NCBI GenBank assembly: GCA_019114135.1
Contig: DXGC01000065.1
Span: forward strand, 1 to 64,000
Length of the DNA stretch: 64,000 bases
Reading direction: 5' to 3'
Source: Candidatus Corynebacterium avicola
Lineage (GTDB): Bacteria > Actinomycetota > Actinomycetes > Mycobacteriales > Mycobacteriaceae
Shown here one piece after another: positions 26,572 to 35,848 of this stretch (its first letter is position 1; every line of letters starts with the position of its first letter). Below the pieces are notes generated by a model. It searched no databases and had not been told where the DNA came from. It worked only from the letters and a program-made list of their open reading frames with translations. The position numbers were made by a program, and so were the translations under genes.

Positions 26572-27306
26572 ATGACTGAAACTCGGAAGGTCGGCGCCCA
26601 CCGCAAGCTGGACACCGCCGCAAAGCGCCGCATGGCATTCGTCGCCGTCGCCGCCACCGGAGTTGCGGCAGCAGGTGCCACCGGCGCCGCAGCCGCCACC
26701 GTCCAGTCGGAAGACGGCTCGAACACCGAGGTCCTGGCACAGGGCTCCGCCGGCGCCGAGGGCTCCGAGGGCTCTGCCCCGGGCAGCGAGGCCGCCTCCT
26801 CCGCAGCCCAGATCGTGGACCTTCCCGAGGAAACACAGATGAGCGACCTGGGCGGCCAGCTGTCCAGCGCCCTCGAGTTCGACGCCGCCCGTGCCGCCGC
26901 GGACCTGTTCAACCGCACCCCCGACACCGTGAAGCCGGCCGAGGGCTCCTTCACCTCCGGCTACGCCATGCGCTGGGGAAGCATGCACAAGGGCATCGAC
27001 CTGGCCAACGCCATCGGCACCCCGATCGTCGCCGCCCAGTCCGGCGAGGTCATCGACGCAGGCCCGGCCTCCGGCTTCGGCAACTGGGTCCGCATCAAGC
27101 ACGACGACGGCACCATCACCGTCTACGGACACATGTCCACCATCGACGTCACCGTCGGACAGAACGTCCAGGCTGGCCAGAAGATCGCCGGTATGGGCTC
27201 CGAGGGCTTCTCCACCGGCTCCCACGTCCACTTCGAGGTCTACCCCACCGAGGGCACCTCCGTGGACCCGGTGCCGTGGCTCAAGGAGCGCGGCGTCGAG
27301 GTCTAG
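26572..27306 (+). CDS. Secreted M23-family peptidoglycan endopeptidase
   Basis: This 244-residue protein has a basic start and a hydrophobic segment (about residues 21-42), then an Ala/Ser/Glu-rich stretch and a C-terminal M23 (LytM) domain. Zinc ligands are visible in MHKGIDLA (His and Asp) and SHVHFEV (HxH), with GNWVRIKHDDGTITVYGHMS in between. A complete ligand set suggests an active enzyme that cleaves peptide cross-links in the cell wall. It is transcribed divergently from the perM-like gene and converges with pcrA, as Rv0950c lies beside uvrD1 in M. tuberculosis. Confidence 0.9.
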   Translation: MTETRKVGAHRKLDTAAKRRMAFVAVAATGVAAAGATGAAAATVQSEDGSNTEVLAQGSAGAEGSEGSAPGSEAASSAAQIVDLPEETQMSDLGGQLSSALEFDAARAAADLFNRTPDTVKPAEGSFTSGYAMRWGSMHKGIDLANAIGTPIVAAQSGEVIDAGPASGFGNWVRIKHDDGTITVYGHMSTIDVTVGQNVQAGQKIAGMGSEGFSTGSHVHFEVYPTEGTSVDPVPWLKERGVEV

Positions 27307-27315
27307 TCCACCTCC

Positions 27316-27335
27316 TGCCGGGTTTCGACCCGGCA
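27316..27335 (+). terminator. Hairpin with TTCG tetraloop after the M23 gene
   Basis: TGCCGGGT-TTCG-ACCCGGCA is a perfect 8-pair hairpin with a very stable UUCG loop, 10 bases after the M23 stop. No T-run follows, so it may protect the 3' end or pause polymerase rather than terminate by itself. Confidence 0.55.
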
Positions 27336-27352
27336 CCGCAAGAACACAACGA

Positions 27353-27400
27353 GAAACCCGCCGCGGCGACCTCCCCCTCTCGGTCGCTACAGCGGGTTTC
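27353..27400. terminator. Bidirectional terminator between M23 and pcrA
   Basis: GAAACCCGC (27353-27361) pairs with GCGGGTTTC (27392-27400). GCGACC and GGTCGC make an inner stem. It sits between two convergent genes and can serve both strands. Confidence 0.65.
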
Positions 27401-27428
27401 CTGCTGTCTCAGGGCCTTTACGGGCCCC

Positions 27429-30233
27429 TCAGAGCTTCTCCATCGGCACGCCACCGATGAGCATCAGGCGGACCGTCCCGTTCGTACCGAAGTCGATCAC
27501 GGCGGTGGCGCGGACACCCTTACCGTCGACGCTGGTGACGGTACCGAGTCCATACTTGTCGTGGTTGACCCGGTCCCCGGCCTCCAGTTCCAGTGCAGGG
27601 GCGTTGCTGCGCAGCGCCCCGGATGAGCGGGACCCCTGACGTGTACTGGGACGCGACCCTGAGCGTCCTCCTGCGGCGAAGGAGCCCGACGAGCCCGACG
27701 AGCCACTCCCCCAGGATCCGCCGAAACTGGTGCCGTCGGCGTAGGAGCCGGACCCGGCACCCCAACTGGACCCGCCGGACCACGCCGGGGCGGGTTCCTC
27801 CCGGATCCAGTCGAGGAGCTCCGCCGGGATCTCCGACAGGAAACGTGAGGGCGGGTTGTTCTGCGGGGTACCCCAGCTCGACCGGGTCATCGCCCGCGAC
27901 AGGTAGAGCCGCTTGCGGGCACGGGTGATGCCGACATAGGCGAGGCGCCTTTCCTCCGAGAGCTCGGTCGGGTCCCCCAGGGCACGCATGTGGGGGAACT
28001 GGCCGTCCTCCCAACCGACGAGGAAGACCACGGGGAACTCCAGGCCCTTGGCGGTGTGCAGGGTCATCAGGGTGACCAGGTCCTGCTCCTCTGCGGGGAT
28101 CTGGTCGGCGTCGGCGACCAGACTGACCCGCTCCAGGAAGGCCAGCAGGCTGCCGGGCTCCGGCTCGCCCTCACCCAGCACCGCGTCCGCCGCGGAGTCG
28201 GCCCCGGCACCGGCGTCGGTCCCCTCAGTGTCGGAAGCGTTGTCAGCTGAGCTGCCGGCCTGGGAAGGCATCGCATCGTAGGCGGCCTGGTTCGCCGCCT
28301 CCTGCGAGAACTCGTGGCCGACGGAGACCAGCTCGTTGAGGTTGTCGAGGCGTGACCCGTCCTGCGGGTCGTTCGACTTCTCCAGTTCGGCGGTGTACCC
28401 CGTGACGTCCAGCACGGTGCGGACCACTGCACCGATGTCCGGGATTCCCAGGGACTCCCCGTCCGAAGTACGCATCAGCGCTTCCGCCGCCTGCGAGCGC
28501 AGACCATCCATCATCTCCAGGAAACCCGCGATCGCGTTGCGCCCCCGCGAGCTCAGACCGGGCACCTCGTCCCGGGCGGCGGCAACCAGGCCCTGGGCGA
28601 AACTGACGCCGGTATTCTCTGCGTGCACGGTCACCTGGGACAGCGCCCGGTCCCCGATGCCACGGCGCGGAGTGTTGATGATGCGCCGCAGCGCCATCGT
28701 GTCCTCGGGGTTGTCGAGCGCCTTGAGGTAGGCGACGATGTCGCGGACCTCCTTGCGCTCGTAGAACCGGGTGCCGCCGACGACCTTGTAGGGAAGACCG
28801 GAGCGCACCAGGACGTCCTCGACCACACGCGAGGAGTTGTTCGTCCGGTACATCACCGCGATGTCGCCGTACTCGGCCTCGCCCCGGTCGACCAACTCGT
28901 CGATGGTCTGGGCAATGAAGCGGGCCTCGTCATGCTCGTTGTCGGCCACGTAGCCGCCGATCAACGCACCTTCACCGGTGTCGGTCCACAGGTTCTTGTC
29001 ACGACGTCCGGAGTTGCGGGAGATCACGGCGTTCGCCGCCGAGAGGATGTTCTGGGTGGAGCGGTAGTTCTGCTCCAACAGGATGGTGTTGGCGTGCGGG
29101 TAGTCGCGCTCGAACTCCTCGATGTTGCGCACCGTCGCACCACGGAAGGCGTAGATCGACTGGTCGGCGTCACCGACGACGCAGAGCTCGGCCGGACCGT
29201 CCGGACCTGCCGTGCCGGCGGAGTCCGCATCACCGACCAGTGTGGAGACCAGGATGTACTGAGCGTGGTTGGTGTCCTGGTACTCGTCGACGAGGATGTG
29301 GCGGAATCGACGACGGTAGTGGTCGGCGACACCCGGGTTAGCACGCAGCAGTCCGACGACCTCACCGATGAGGTCATCGAAGTCGACCGCGTTCGCCTGA
29401 CGCAGTCGCGCCTGGTAGTCGCGGTAGATCTTCGCGATGGTCTCGCGGTGCCGGTTGCCGTCCTGCTGGGCCTCGGTCAGTGCCTCCGCCGGGTCCTGAA
29501 GTTCGTTCTTCCAGTTCGAGATCACCGACAGCACCGCCCGGGGCGCGAACTCCTTGGAGTCCAGGTTGCGCTCCCGCAGGATCATGGTGACCAGACGCTT
29601 CATGTCGTCGGAGTCGTAGATGGTGAAGTTGGAGTTCAACCCATCAACCAGTGCCGCGTTGGCACGCAGGATCCGCACGCACACCGAGTGGAAGGTGGAG
29701 ACCCACATCCGCTCGGCGACCGGGCCGACCAGGTCGGCGATGCGTTCACGCATCTCCGCGGCGGCCTTGTTCGTGAAGGTGATCGCCAGGACCTGCCACG
29801 GTGCCACTCCCCCGGCCAGCAACCAGGCGATCCGCCGGGTGAGCACACTGGTCTTTCCTGAACCTGCACCGGCGACGATGAGCAGCGGCGACCCGGTGTG
29901 ACGCACCGCCTCCTGCTGGGCCGGGTTCAACCCCTCCAGCAGCTGGTCGCGGGTCTGCGCGCTCATGACCCGACCCGGGACCGGGCCGACGGCGTCCTGA
30001 GTGGGCGCGAAGGTGTCGCCAGTCGCTGCACCCGTTGTGCTCTCGGTGGAATGCGCCCGGAACGGCGATGAACCTGCCGACGTGGCGTCCGGCAACGGCG
30101 CGAGGTGGGACGCGGACGCCGACATCTCGGCGAGGACGGCGGCCGCGTCCTCCGGAGGGATGTCGTCCTCTTCCGGCGGCGGCTCGAACGGCTCCTCCGG
30201 GAACGGGATCTCGTCGTGCGTCACGGTGTTCAC
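27429..30233 (-). CDS. pcrA: ATP-dependent DNA helicase PcrA/UvrD1
   Basis: This 3'-5' superfamily 1A helicase acts in DNA repair and replication. At 934 residues it is longer than typical PcrA because of an acidic N-terminal extension of about 130 residues and a Gly/Ser-rich C-terminal region. Motif I is AGAGSGKTSVLTRRIAWL, motif II VDEYQDTN, then GDADQSIYAFRGA and LMTLHTAKGLEFPVVFLVGWEDG. The C-terminus (GDRVNHDKYGLGTVTSVDG) is the tudor-like domain that binds RNA polymerase in PcrA. The start at GTG 30231-30233 is followed by a second in-frame GTG three codons on. Confidence 0.96.
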   Translation of the reverse strand: MNTVTHDEIPFPEEPFEPPPEEDDIPPEDAAAVLAEMSASASHLAPLPDATSAGSSPFRAHSTESTTGAATGDTFAPTQDAVGPVPGRVMSAQTRDQLLEGLNPAQQEAVRHTGSPLLIVAGAGSGKTSVLTRRIAWLLAGGVAPWQVLAITFTNKAAAEMRERIADLVGPVAERMWVSTFHSVCVRILRANAALVDGLNSNFTIYDSDDMKRLVTMILRERNLDSKEFAPRAVLSVISNWKNELQDPAEALTEAQQDGNRHRETIAKIYRDYQARLRQANAVDFDDLIGEVVGLLRANPGVADHYRRRFRHILVDEYQDTNHAQYILVSTLVGDADSAGTAGPDGPAELCVVGDADQSIYAFRGATVRNIEEFERDYPHANTILLEQNYRSTQNILSAANAVISRNSGRRDKNLWTDTGEGALIGGYVADNEHDEARFIAQTIDELVDRGEAEYGDIAVMYRTNNSSRVVEDVLVRSGLPYKVVGGTRFYERKEVRDIVAYLKALDNPEDTMALRRIINTPRRGIGDRALSQVTVHAENTGVSFAQGLVAAARDEVPGLSSRGRNAIAGFLEMMDGLRSQAAEALMRTSDGESLGIPDIGAVVRTVLDVTGYTAELEKSNDPQDGSRLDNLNELVSVGHEFSQEAANQAAYDAMPSQAGSSADNASDTEGTDAGAGADSAADAVLGEGEPEPGSLLAFLERVSLVADADQIPAEEQDLVTLMTLHTAKGLEFPVVFLVGWEDGQFPHMRALGDPTELSEERRLAYVGITRARKRLYLSRAMTRSSWGTPQNNPPSRFLSEIPAELLDWIREEPAPAWSGGSSWGAGSGSYADGTSFGGSWGSGSSGSSGSFAAGGRSGSRPSTRQGSRSSGALRSNAPALELEAGDRVNHDKYGLGTVTSVDGKGVRATAVIDFGTNGTVRLMLIGGVPMEKL

Positions 30234-30351
30234 GGTTTAGGTGCTCTCCTGGTCGGTCCTGGGGTCTGAACTGATGAGTTCCAGTGTCCTGTTCACCCTA
30301 CAACGGGGCCCGGACACGGAAGTCACGCGCAGTCGGCCGTCCCCTACGCGC

Positions 30352-30357
30352 TAGAAT
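30352..30357 (+). promoter_or_regulatory. -10 box for leaderless chorismate mutase mRNA
   Basis: TAGAAT ends exactly seven bases before the ATG of the chorismate mutase gene, and no ribosome binding site is present. The start codon therefore coincides with the expected transcription start. Confidence 0.6.
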
Positions 30358-30364
30358 CCACACC

Positions 30365-30658
30365 ATGACCAATGACCAGCAGTTCTCAAGTGGCACAGAC
30401 GATCCCTTGTCGGACGCCGAGATCCAGGCCTACCGCCTGGAGATCAATGAGCTGGACCGCACCATCATCGAGGCTGCGGCCCGCCGCTCCGAGATCTCGC
30501 GGATCATCGGTAAGACCCGTAAGGCCTCGGGCGGAACCAAACTCGTCTACGCCCGCGAAACCGCGATCCTCAACGAGTACCGCGACGCCCTGGGTCAGGA
30601 GGGCGTGGCCATCGCCAACGCCCTGCTTCAGCTCGGCCGCGGCCGGCTCGGGCAGTAG
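30365..30658 (+). CDS. Chorismate mutase (AroQ type)
   Basis: This small all-helical enzyme of 97 residues converts chorismate to prephenate on the way to Phe and Tyr. The first helix has EIQAYRLEINELDRTIIEAAARRSEISRIIGKTRKASGG, with the Arg and Lys residues expected in AroQ active sites, followed by LVYARETAILNEY. Size and position beside pcrA match Rv0948c of M. tuberculosis, which needs DAHP synthase for full activity. The upstream reading back to 30284 is non-coding in character, and a -10 box lies seven bases before the chosen ATG. Confidence 0.9.
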   Translation: MTNDQQFSSGTDDPLSDAEIQAYRLEINELDRTIIEAAARRSEISRIIGKTRKASGGTKLVYARETAILNEYRDALGQEGVAIANALLQLGRGRLGQ

Positions 30659-30670
30659 TCAGAAAGTCGC

Positions 30671-31504
30671 TCAGGCCAGGTGGAAACCGGCGCCGACCCC
30701 GCCAGCGGCGTCCATCTCCGCGGCGACGTTGTCCCATGAGGTGCTCAGAGCCGGGGAGTGGAGCGGCCCCTGCGCGGGGTGCTGACAGGACGGGAGTGCG
30801 GACAGTCCGCCGCTGAGCACGCCGACCAGGCGTCCGTCGGTGTAGACCGGCGCACCGGAGTCACCCTGGGAGGCGCAGACCTGGGAGCCGAACTGGGCCC
30901 CGGAGGTGCCCAACACCGGTCCGCAAGAGGTTCCGGTGGTGATACCTGTCTTGCAGACCTGGCCGAGGTCCGACGGCACCGCGCCACCGAGCTGACTGAC
31001 CGAGACATCGTTGTAGCTGTTGCTCACCTGGGCGTTCTCGTTCAGCAGGATGATGCCGTTGTCCACCGAACCGGCGCGCTCGAAGGTGCCGATCACCGTG
31101 CCGTCCGGATCGTCGGCGGACGTGACCTCGTCCCCAGGCGAACCACAGTGGCCGGCCGTGACCGCCACGGCGTTGCCGGCGGAGTCGTAACCGGCGACGG
31201 CGGCGGTGCACACCGACGGTCCGACGATCAGCGGGGTGGACGGTCCGACGAGGACAGAGGGACGGGCCTCCTCGGCCGCCTCGGGAACCTGCGGAGAAGT
31301 GAAGTAGTGGCCCTCGACGCGGTGCGGACCGGGCTCACCGGTGACGTTGAGGGCGGTGTCCACGGCGGTGTCCACGGCGTGGGAGACCCCTTCAGGGGTG
31401 ATGTTCGGGACCTCCGGAGCGGCGGTGGCCGTGGGTACGGACCATCCGGCGATCACTGCGGCGGAGAGGGCGATGAAAGCAGCACGGAGGCGGTGGCGAA
31501 TCAT
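30671..31504 (-). CDS. Secreted trypsin-like serine protease (S1 family)
   Basis: This 277-residue protein has a signal peptide (MIRHRLRAAFIALSAAVIAG..PTATAA, cleavage near residue 29), a short propeptide region and a chymotrypsin fold. The catalytic triad is visible: His119 in TAGHC, Asp148 in SVDNGI and Ser216 in QGDSGAP. Cysteine pairs around these sites suggest disulfides typical of actinobacterial secreted proteases. It converges with the chorismate mutase gene 12 bases away. TAGGGT (31512-31517) is seven bases before the ATG, so the mRNA is probably leaderless. A target protein is not evident. Confidence 0.9.
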   Translation of the reverse strand: MIRHRLRAAFIALSAAVIAGWSVPTATAAPEVPNITPEGVSHAVDTAVDTALNVTGEPGPHRVEGHYFTSPQVPEAAEEARPSVLVGPSTPLIVGPSVCTAAVAGYDSAGNAVAVTAGHCGSPGDEVTSADDPDGTVIGTFERAGSVDNGIILLNENAQVSNSYNDVSVSQLGGAVPSDLGQVCKTGITTGTSCGPVLGTSGAQFGSQVCASQGDSGAPVYTDGRLVGVLSGGLSALPSCQHPAQGPLHSPALSTSWDNVAAEMDAAGGVGAGFHLA

Positions 31505-31666
31505 GGCCCCAACCCTAAACCCCGACCATCCCCGTTCCGGCGGTAGAACATTCCCTGACGTCGAGATCACCCCCGAAAGGGCGAGCGCACCTCAGTGACC
31601 CCCGTTCAACGATGCCTGATCGTGACCGTTTATCCTTCAAGCACACACAGAATGTTCATATAACCG

Positions 31667-31695
31667 TTGACCTTCCACACACTCCCACAGAGAAT
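31667..31695 (+). promoter_or_regulatory. Promoter of the fructose operon
   Basis: TTGACC (31667-31672), 17 bases, then GAGAAT (31690-31695), which ends seven bases before the fruR ATG. A GTTCATATAAC imperfect palindrome at 31654-31664 lies just upstream of the -35 and could be a regulator site. Confidence 0.55.
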
Positions 31696-31702
31696 AGGGG
31701 GT

Positions 31703-32485
31703 ATGTACGCACCACAGCGTCAGGACGCCATCGCCGACGACATCGCCGCCCACGGGGGCATGTCGGTCACCGAGCTGGCCACCCGCCACGGGGTCTCCGC
31801 CGAGACCATCCGTCGCGACCTGGACGTCCTGGTGCGCCAGCAGCGACTCAGCCGGGTGCACGGCGGCGCGGTGCCGCTGCGTCCCCACAGTCGCGAGGAG
31901 AACCCGGTCGCCGTGCGCTCCAGCACCGGCATGGAGGCCAAGGCCCGCATCGCCCGGGCCGCCGCCGACCACCTGCCCGCCAGCGGAGGCTCGGTGATCG
32001 TCGACTCCGGGACCACGACCGCGGCCCTCGCCGCCGCACTCCTGGACCGCCCCGACCTCACCGTCGTCACGAACTCCGTCCTGCTGTCCCACCAGCTCTC
32101 CGCGCACCCGCCGGACGCCGGCGGACCGGCCCTGCGGATGCTCGGCGGACGGGTACGCTCGATCACCCAGTCCGTGGTCGGGTCCGACGCCGTCGCGGCC
32201 CTCGGGACACTACGGGCGGACGTCGCCTTCCTCGGTGCCAACGGCATCAGCGGCGCGTTCGGGTTCTCCACGCCCGACCCGGCGGAGGCACAGACCAAGG
32301 CGGCCATGGTCCGCGCGGCGCGGACCCGGGTCGTCCTGGCCGATGCCTCGAAACTCGGTGAGGAACTGTTGTGCTCCTTCGCCGGCAGCGACGACATCGA
32401 CCTCCTCATCACCGACGCCCCCGTCATCTCGACCCCGACTCTCCACGATCTCCGACACCAAGGAATGGACGTGATCCAGGCGTGA
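31703..32485 (+). CDS. fruR: DeoR-family repressor of the fructose operon
   Basis: This 260-residue DeoR-type regulator has an N-terminal winged helix (RQDAIADDIAAHGGMSVTELATRHGVSAETIRRDLDVLVRQQRLSRVHGGAV, residues 5-57) and a C-terminal sugar-phosphate-binding domain with IVDSGTTTAALAAAL. It is the first gene of the fruR-fruK-fruA set and overlaps fruK by 4 bases. In related corynebacteria such a protein represses PTS genes and is released by fructose 1-phosphate or related compounds. The GGGGG before ATG 31703 may act as a weak ribosome binding site, though a leaderless start is also predicted. Confidence 0.88.
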   Translation: MYAPQRQDAIADDIAAHGGMSVTELATRHGVSAETIRRDLDVLVRQQRLSRVHGGAVPLRPHSREENPVAVRSSTGMEAKARIARAAADHLPASGGSVIVDSGTTTAALAAALLDRPDLTVVTNSVLLSHQLSAHPPDAGGPALRMLGGRVRSITQSVVGSDAVAALGTLRADVAFLGANGISGAFGFSTPDPAEAQTKAAMVRAARTRVVLADASKLGEELLCSFAGSDDIDLLITDAPVISTPTLHDLRHQGMDVIQA

Positions 32486-33495
32486 TCATCACCGTCACCC
32501 CCAACCCCAGCATCGACAGATCCCAGTCCCTGTCCGGTCCACTCGACGTCGGCGGGGTCAACCGCGTGGCCTCCGGTGTGGACCAGGCCGGCGGCAAGGG
32601 GATCAACGTCGCCACCGTCGTCCACCATGCAGACCACGATGTCCTGGCCCTCGCCCCGGCTGACCCCGGCAGCGACTTCGCTGACCTGGTCCGCGCCTCG
32701 GACGTTCCCGCCCGGTTCATCGCCAACGGTTCGTCCGGCGGCACGGTCCGGGTGAACCTCACCCTCACCGACGCCGACGGCGTCACCACGAAGATCAACT
32801 CCCCCGGGGACTCCGAAGCCACCGGGGAGAACCTGGCCGACGCCGTGGCGCAGACACTCACCGACGTCACCTCCCAGCACCTCGACGGACCGCACTGGCT
32901 GGTCCTGGCCGGCTCCCTGCCCCCGGGCTACCCGGACAACTGGTACGCCACCATGACCGCCACCGCCCACGAGATGGGCTTCCGGGTCGCCGTGGACACC
33001 TCGGACGCCGCCCTCACCGCCCTGGTCGACCTCACCGACCGCAACCCGGCGGCGGCCCCCGACCTGATCAAGCCGAACTCCCACGAGTTGGCGCAGATCA
33101 CCGGTGGCGACGGGGACGCCATGGAGACCGCCGCCGAGTCCGGTGAGCTCGACGGTGTGGTCACCGCGGCATCCAGCCTGCTGGACCGTGGCTTCGGTGC
33201 CGCGCTGGTCAGTCTCGGGGCCGCCGGGGCCCTCCTGGTCAGCCGGGACGACGATTCCGGGGCAGGGCACTCCGCATGGTTCTGCCCCAGCCCCTCGGTG
33301 ACCGCCGTGTCCACCGTCGGAGCCGGTGACTCCACCCTGGCCGGGTACGTCATCGGGGCCGTCCGCGGCCTGCCCGCACCCGACCGTCTCGCCCTCGCGG
33401 TGGTCCACGGGTCCACCGCGGTGACTCTCCCGGGCACCACTCTGCCTACCCCTCATGATCTTCCCGCCACCCTCCCCCAACCAAGGAGTGCATGA
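32482..33495 (+). CDS. fruK: 1-phosphofructokinase
   Basis: This 337-residue PfkB-type kinase phosphorylates fructose 1-phosphate to fructose 1,6-bisphosphate. It begins IITVTPNPSIDRS and has the substrate stretch DQAGGKGINVATVV and the ATP/anion-hole motif VGAGDSTLAGY (about residue 280, catalytic Asp in GAGDS). The GTG start overlaps the fruR stop (GTGA) and its own stop overlaps the fruA start (ATGA), so all three are translated as one coupled unit. Confidence 0.93.
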   Translation: MIITVTPNPSIDRSQSLSGPLDVGGVNRVASGVDQAGGKGINVATVVHHADHDVLALAPADPGSDFADLVRASDVPARFIANGSSGGTVRVNLTLTDADGVTTKINSPGDSEATGENLADAVAQTLTDVTSQHLDGPHWLVLAGSLPPGYPDNWYATMTATAHEMGFRVAVDTSDAALTALVDLTDRNPAAAPDLIKPNSHELAQITGGDGDAMETAAESGELDGVVTAASSLLDRGFGAALVSLGAAGALLVSRDDDSGAGHSAWFCPSPSVTAVSTVGAGDSTLAGYVIGAVRGLPAPDRLALAVVHGSTAVTLPGTTLPTPHDLPATLPQPRSA

Positions 33496-35759
33496 CCATG
33501 ACAACGCCAACGCCTGAGTCGCCGGGCTCCTCCGGCCAGGACAACCGTCCGGTGATCACCTCCGAGCTGGTGTCGCTGGACGCCGACCTGCCCGCCGAGA
33601 AGGAGGCGGTGCTCTCCGCACTCGCCGACCTCCAGGTGTCGGCGGGACGCGCCGACGACACCTCCGTCCTGCTCGCCGACATCCACGCCCGCGAGCAGCA
33701 GGCCGCCACCGCGCTGCCCGGCGGCATCGCCATCCCCCACTGCCGCACCACCGCGGTGACGGAGCCGTCGCTGGGATTCGCCCGGCTGAAGACCCCCACC
33801 GACTTCGGTTCCGATGACGGGGCCGCCACCGACCTGGTCTTCATGATCCTCGCTCCCGAAGGCGCGGGCAGTGCCCACATGAAGGTGCTGAGCACCCTGG
33901 CCCGTGCCCTGGTGAAGAAGGACTTCGTGTCCGCCCTGCGTTCGGCGCAGAGCGAGGACGAGATCGTCACCCTGGTGACCGACGTGCTGGAGAAGAAAAA
34001 GAAGATGACCGCACCGGCCGCGGAGAAGACTACTGAGTCGACCTCTGAGTCAACTTCTGAGTCCCAGCAGCCCACCGAGACCTCCGAGGCCGCCCCGGCC
34101 GCCGCCGCTGCAGGCGCCGCCGGAACTGCCCCGGCTGCAGGCGCCACCGCGACCGGTACCGGCACCAGCGGCGTGGCGAAGCTGGTCGGCATCACGTCCT
34201 GCCCCACCGGCATCGCCCACACCTACATGGCTGCGGACGCCCTGACCGGCGCCGCAGACGCCCGTGACGACGTCGAGATCATCATCGAGACCCAGGGCTC
34301 CTCCGGTGGCGACAAGCTCACCCAGGAGCAGATCGACGAGGCCGACGCCGTCATCTTCGCCCACGGTGTGGGTGTGCGTGACATCGCCCGCTTCGCCGGC
34401 AAGCCCGTCGTCGATGTGCCCGTCAAGAAGGGCATCTCCGAGCCGGACGCACTGATCGACCGCGCGATCGCGGCCTCGAAGTCCGACAACCCGCCGCGGG
34501 TCTCCGCCACCGGCGACAGCGCCTCGGGGGGCGACGGTTCCGACGGGGACGACTCCGAGAACGCCGGTTGGGGCCGACGCATCCAGCAGGCCGTGATGAC
34601 CGGTGTGTCCTACATGGTGCCCTTCGTGGCGGCCGGTGGTCTTCTCATGGCCCTCGGCTTCCTCTTCGGCGGATACTCCGTGTCGGAGGTCTGGGACACC
34701 GTCGTCAAGGACTACTCCCTGTGGAACCTGCCGGACGCCATGCCCTTCGACCTCGGTTCCGGTGAGGAATACACCGACCAGTCCGGCATCATGCTCTACC
34801 TGGGATCCATACTCTACGGTGGCGGTGACACCGCCATGGGTTTCCTGGTCGCCGCACTCTCCGGCTACACCGCCTATGCGCTGGCCGACCGCCCGGGCAT
34901 CGTCCCCGGCTTCGTCGGTGGCGGCATCTCGGTGCTGGTCGGCGCCGGCTTCATCGGTGGTCTGATCACCGGCATCATCGCCGGCCTGGTCGCCATGTGG
35001 ATCCAGACCTGGAACGTGCCGCGCTGGCTGGCCTCCATGATGCCGGTGGTGATCATCCCGCTGCTGGCCACCCTGGTCACCTCCGCCTCGATGTTCCTCA
35101 TCCTGGGCCGTCCGCTCGCCGCCCTGATGGAGGGCCTGCAGAACTGGCTGGCCGACATGTCCGGCTCCTCGGCAGTCGTGCTCGGCCTGATCATCGGACT
35201 GATGATGTGCTTCGACCTGGGTGGTCCGGTCAACAAGTCCGCCTACCTCTTCGCCACCGCCGGACTGTCCACCGGTGATGCCTCGGCCTTCCAGGTCATG
35301 GCTGCGGTCATGGCCGCCGGTATGGTCCCGCCGCTGGCGCTGGCCCTGGCCACCACAGTGCGTCCGAAGATGTGGAACAAGGAGGAGCGCGAGAACGGCA
35401 AGTCCTCCTGGCTGCTGGGTGTCTCGTTCATCTCCGAGGGTGCGATCCCCTTCGCCGCCGCCGACCCACTGCGCATCATCCCCTCGATGATGGTCGGTGG
35501 CGCGGTCACCGGTGCACTGTCGATGGCCCTGGAGGTCGGCAGCCGGGCACCGCACGGCGGTATCTGGGTCGCCCCGCTGATGGAGAACAACTCCTGGTGG
35601 GGCTTCATCGTCGCCGTCGCCGCCGGCATGGTGGTCTCCGCTGTCACCGTGATCATCGTCAAACAGGTCACCGGTAAGGGAGACAAGGGTGCCGCGGACG
35701 GCAAGGACGAATCCGACGCCGCACAGGACGCAGCGTCCCCCGCCGTCACCGCGTCCTGA
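33492..35759 (+). CDS. fruA: PTS fructose transporter, fused EIIA-EIIB-EIIC
   Basis: This 755-residue permease imports fructose and phosphorylates it to fructose 1-phosphate. Domain order is EIIA (about 20-170, phospho-His83 in GIAIPHCR), an Ala/Glu/Ser/Thr-rich linker (about 170-225), EIIB (about 230-330, phospho-Cys237 in GITSCPTGIAHTYMAA) and EIIC (about 365-730, eight or more membrane segments, with GAIPFAAADPLR). AAGGAG lies three bases before the first ATG and nine before a second in-frame ATG at 33498. HPr and EI genes are not in the window. Confidence 0.95.
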   Translation: MTMTTPTPESPGSSGQDNRPVITSELVSLDADLPAEKEAVLSALADLQVSAGRADDTSVLLADIHAREQQAATALPGGIAIPHCRTTAVTEPSLGFARLKTPTDFGSDDGAATDLVFMILAPEGAGSAHMKVLSTLARALVKKDFVSALRSAQSEDEIVTLVTDVLEKKKKMTAPAAEKTTESTSESTSESQQPTETSEAAPAAAAAGAAGTAPAAGATATGTGTSGVAKLVGITSCPTGIAHTYMAADALTGAADARDDVEIIIETQGSSGGDKLTQEQIDEADAVIFAHGVGVRDIARFAGKPVVDVPVKKGISEPDALIDRAIAASKSDNPPRVSATGDSASGGDGSDGDDSENAGWGRRIQQAVMTGVSYMVPFVAAGGLLMALGFLFGGYSVSEVWDTVVKDYSLWNLPDAMPFDLGSGEEYTDQSGIMLYLGSILYGGGDTAMGFLVAALSGYTAYALADRPGIVPGFVGGGISVLVGAGFIGGLITGIIAGLVAMWIQTWNVPRWLASMMPVVIIPLLATLVTSASMFLILGRPLAALMEGLQNWLADMSGSSAVVLGLIIGLMMCFDLGGPVNKSAYLFATAGLSTGDASAFQVMAAVMAAGMVPPLALALATTVRPKMWNKEERENGKSSWLLGVSFISEGAIPFAAADPLRIIPSMMVGGAVTGALSMALEVGSRAPHGGIWVAPLMENNSWWGFIVAVAAGMVVSAVTVIIVKQVTGKGDKGAADGKDESDAAQDAASPAVTAS

Positions 35760-35784
35760 CCCTCCCCGGCCCTCCCGCACTCCT

Positions 35785-35842
35785 GACACTCCCGCTCCCG
35801 GTTGGTCCTGACCCCCTCAGACCAACCGGGAGCGGGAGTGTC
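35785..35842. terminator. 23-pair perfect inverted repeat after fruA
   Basis: The arms 35785-35807 and 35820-35842 are perfect complements over 23 bases around a 12-base loop. The repeat lies between convergent genes and can terminate both. On the plus strand it is followed by a pyrimidine stretch (GTCGTCTT). Confidence 0.8.
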
Positions 35843-35848
35843 GTCGTC

